From NCBI GenBank assembly GCA_916610825.1, contig OU744453.1, forward strand, positions 13,343,751 through 13,407,750: a stretch of DNA of 64,000 nucleotides, read 5' to 3'. A program made the translations under genes and the position numbers. Positions 62,807 through 64,000 of this stretch are shown one piece after another; position 1 is the first letter of the stretch, and each line of letters starts with the position of its first letter. Source of the DNA: Haliclystus octoradiatus (Eukaryota; Cnidaria; Staurozoa; Stauromedusae; Haliclystidae). A model generated the notes under the pieces. That model was not told the origin of the DNA and did no database searches. It worked only from the letters and a program-made list of their open reading frames with translations.

Positions 62807-63290
62807 AGGGTCGACTCATAAGAAATCGAAAATAAAAATGTTTACCTTAACTTGTTGTATTATGTGACTTGATTAATCTGCCAAGTTTTTCGCTACACGG
62901 ATAAGTATTAATTCAGAAGTACGTATTTAAAAGAGTGAGAATTTTAAATCTTGAAAAATGGAGAATGAAGGTTAAGTGACATCATACTGTAAACATTCCT
63001 ATCACAACGAGTGAGCGCGATACGATCACAACAACTATTGAGCATTTGTCTGTAAGAACGAAATATTTGAAAGTTATTTGTTGTTTCGAACGAATGCTCG
63101 ACAGTTGTGGTGATGTCATCATGCTCACTGGTTGTGATATGAATTTTTACAGTATGAGATGATGTCACTTAATTCTCCGTTTTTCAAGATTTGAAATTCT
63201 CATTTTTTCAAATGTTTTTTTCTCAAAATACACTTATCATCGATTTTGATAAAAAACTGATTTTGATTATTTATTAGTCACTCCTAATGA
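62807..63290. mobile_element. Diverged relative of the 53151-53447 MITE, palindromic
   Basis: The left end AGGGTCGACTCATAAGAAAT...TTTACCTTAACTTG matches the 53.15 kb element. Inner arms (62938-62996 and 63128-63215, with GAATTTTAAATCTTGAAAAA) are inverse copies. The right terminus is decayed. Confidence 0.6.
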
Positions 63291-63683
63291 TAAATTGTGT
63301 TAATTTAAAATAAGAAACATTTGAAATCCTTAAAAATGCACGATGTGACTGACTTGCAGCACAGAATACAAACGGAACATTGCACCAACATCATCTACTC
63401 ATTTTGATAACAGAAATGAGATTTGTCTGTATGCAATGCTTTGGATTGCCTCTTAAAAAATTGATTCTGAACTGGCTATTTGATAATTTCCAATGACTGA
63501 AGCTATGCAGCATAGCATAGTCGTCAAATCTTTTACTCCAAAAGTGACCTTTTTCAACTGGTACATAAAGGGACTGGAAATGATCTAGAATAATTCAGTA
63601 ACTAGCTTAGACCCAATCCCAAGAAAAAAATTATGAAAAAGTGCGCACCTGAACTAGTCCTAGGCCCTTTTGTCAAAATTAAG

Positions 63684-63999
63684 TAGGTCATCTAGAAACA
63701 CAAACGTGTAAATTCTGTTTCAACCGATTTTCAAAATTCTTTTTGCACCTGGTACCTTGGTACATTTAATACAAATCTACATCGAGCTTTTTAAATAATA
63801 TGAAAAATAAACAAGTTATCCAACTTTGAAACTGCACATGTTGGTAAGCTTTTTTGTTTGACTAATAACTTTTTTATTTTTCATTTTATTTGAAAACTCG
63901 CGGTAGATTTGTAGTAAATGTACCTAGGTACCAGATTCAAAAAGAATTTTCAAAATCGATTGAAACAGAATTTACAGGTTTGTGTTTCTAGATGACCTA
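63684..63999. mobile_element. Palindromic MITE, 316 bp, at the window edge
   Basis: TAGGTCATCTAGAAACACAA...TCTGTTTCAACCGATTTTCA at the left is mirrored at the right end (63999) over ~115 bp with a few mismatches. The sequence ends one base later, so flanks cannot be checked. Confidence 0.8.
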
Positions 64000-64000
64000 T

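Overview
The window is animal nuclear DNA, AT-rich, with spliced genes, tRNA-derived SINEs, LINEs, LTR retrotransposons and many small DNA transposons. The best clue to the host is a thioredoxin reductase gene that ends in a selenocysteine codon followed by a SECIS-like hairpin. This points to a metazoan that keeps the selenoprotein machinery. Together with a TSP1/PAN-domain gene it suggests a non-insect invertebrate, possibly marine or deuterostome; I cannot name the species.

Layout. 1-1.3 kb: 3' end of a BEL/Pao retrotransposon. 1.3-4.9 kb: decayed LINE on the minus strand. 5-8 kb: non-coding with simple repeats and a tRNA-like SINE. 8.13-10.03 kb: DNA transposon with 31-bp perfect inverted repeats and a 7-bp target duplication. 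10.18-10.81 kb: unrecognised open reading frame that may be a terminal exon. 11-12.6 kb: SINEs. 12.8-20.9 kb: a nest of elements in which a LINE is interrupted by a DNA transposon, and a 3,145-bp block of the composite is tandemly duplicated at high identity. 21.29-23.44 kb: an almost pure (TTA)n microsatellite of about 2.15 kb. 23.58-27.22 kb: the 3' part of a multi-TSP1 gene ending in a PAN/apple-like domain, plus strand. 27.53-33.48 kb: a complete, apparently intact Gypsy-type retrotransposon (minus strand) with identical 157-bp LTRs. 33.8-38.5 kb: MITE, SINEs and a degenerate second Gypsy. 39.0-40.07 kb: 172-bp tandem satellite. 40.07-44.6 kb: two LINE remnants, a pogo-like MITE and an inverted pair of repeat tails. 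44.6-46.1 kb: intergenic repeats. 46.2-62.5 kb: fourteen exons of a selenoprotein thioredoxin reductase (minus strand), whose introns hold at least two hAT elements with 8-bp target duplications, palindromic MITEs and SINEs. 62.5-64 kb: more palindromic MITEs.

How it fits together. Only two host genes can be argued with confidence. The thioredoxin reductase has mutually consistent splice sites and phases from the CxxxxC redox exon to the GCUG tail; its first ~53 residues (FAD-binding motif) are not seen and should lie beyond the right edge. The TSP1 gene is built of phase-1 exon modules, two of them a recent duplicate pair. Everything else is largely a record of transposition. I did not find a convincing wholly new biological system. 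The points most worth a second look are the Sec/SECIS 3' end with a poly(A) signal before the SECIS, the composite tandem duplication, the very long (TTA)n tract, the fresh Gypsy, the unknown frame at 10.2-10.8 kb, and an inverted pair of short coding-like segments at 46.8 and 47.1 kb.
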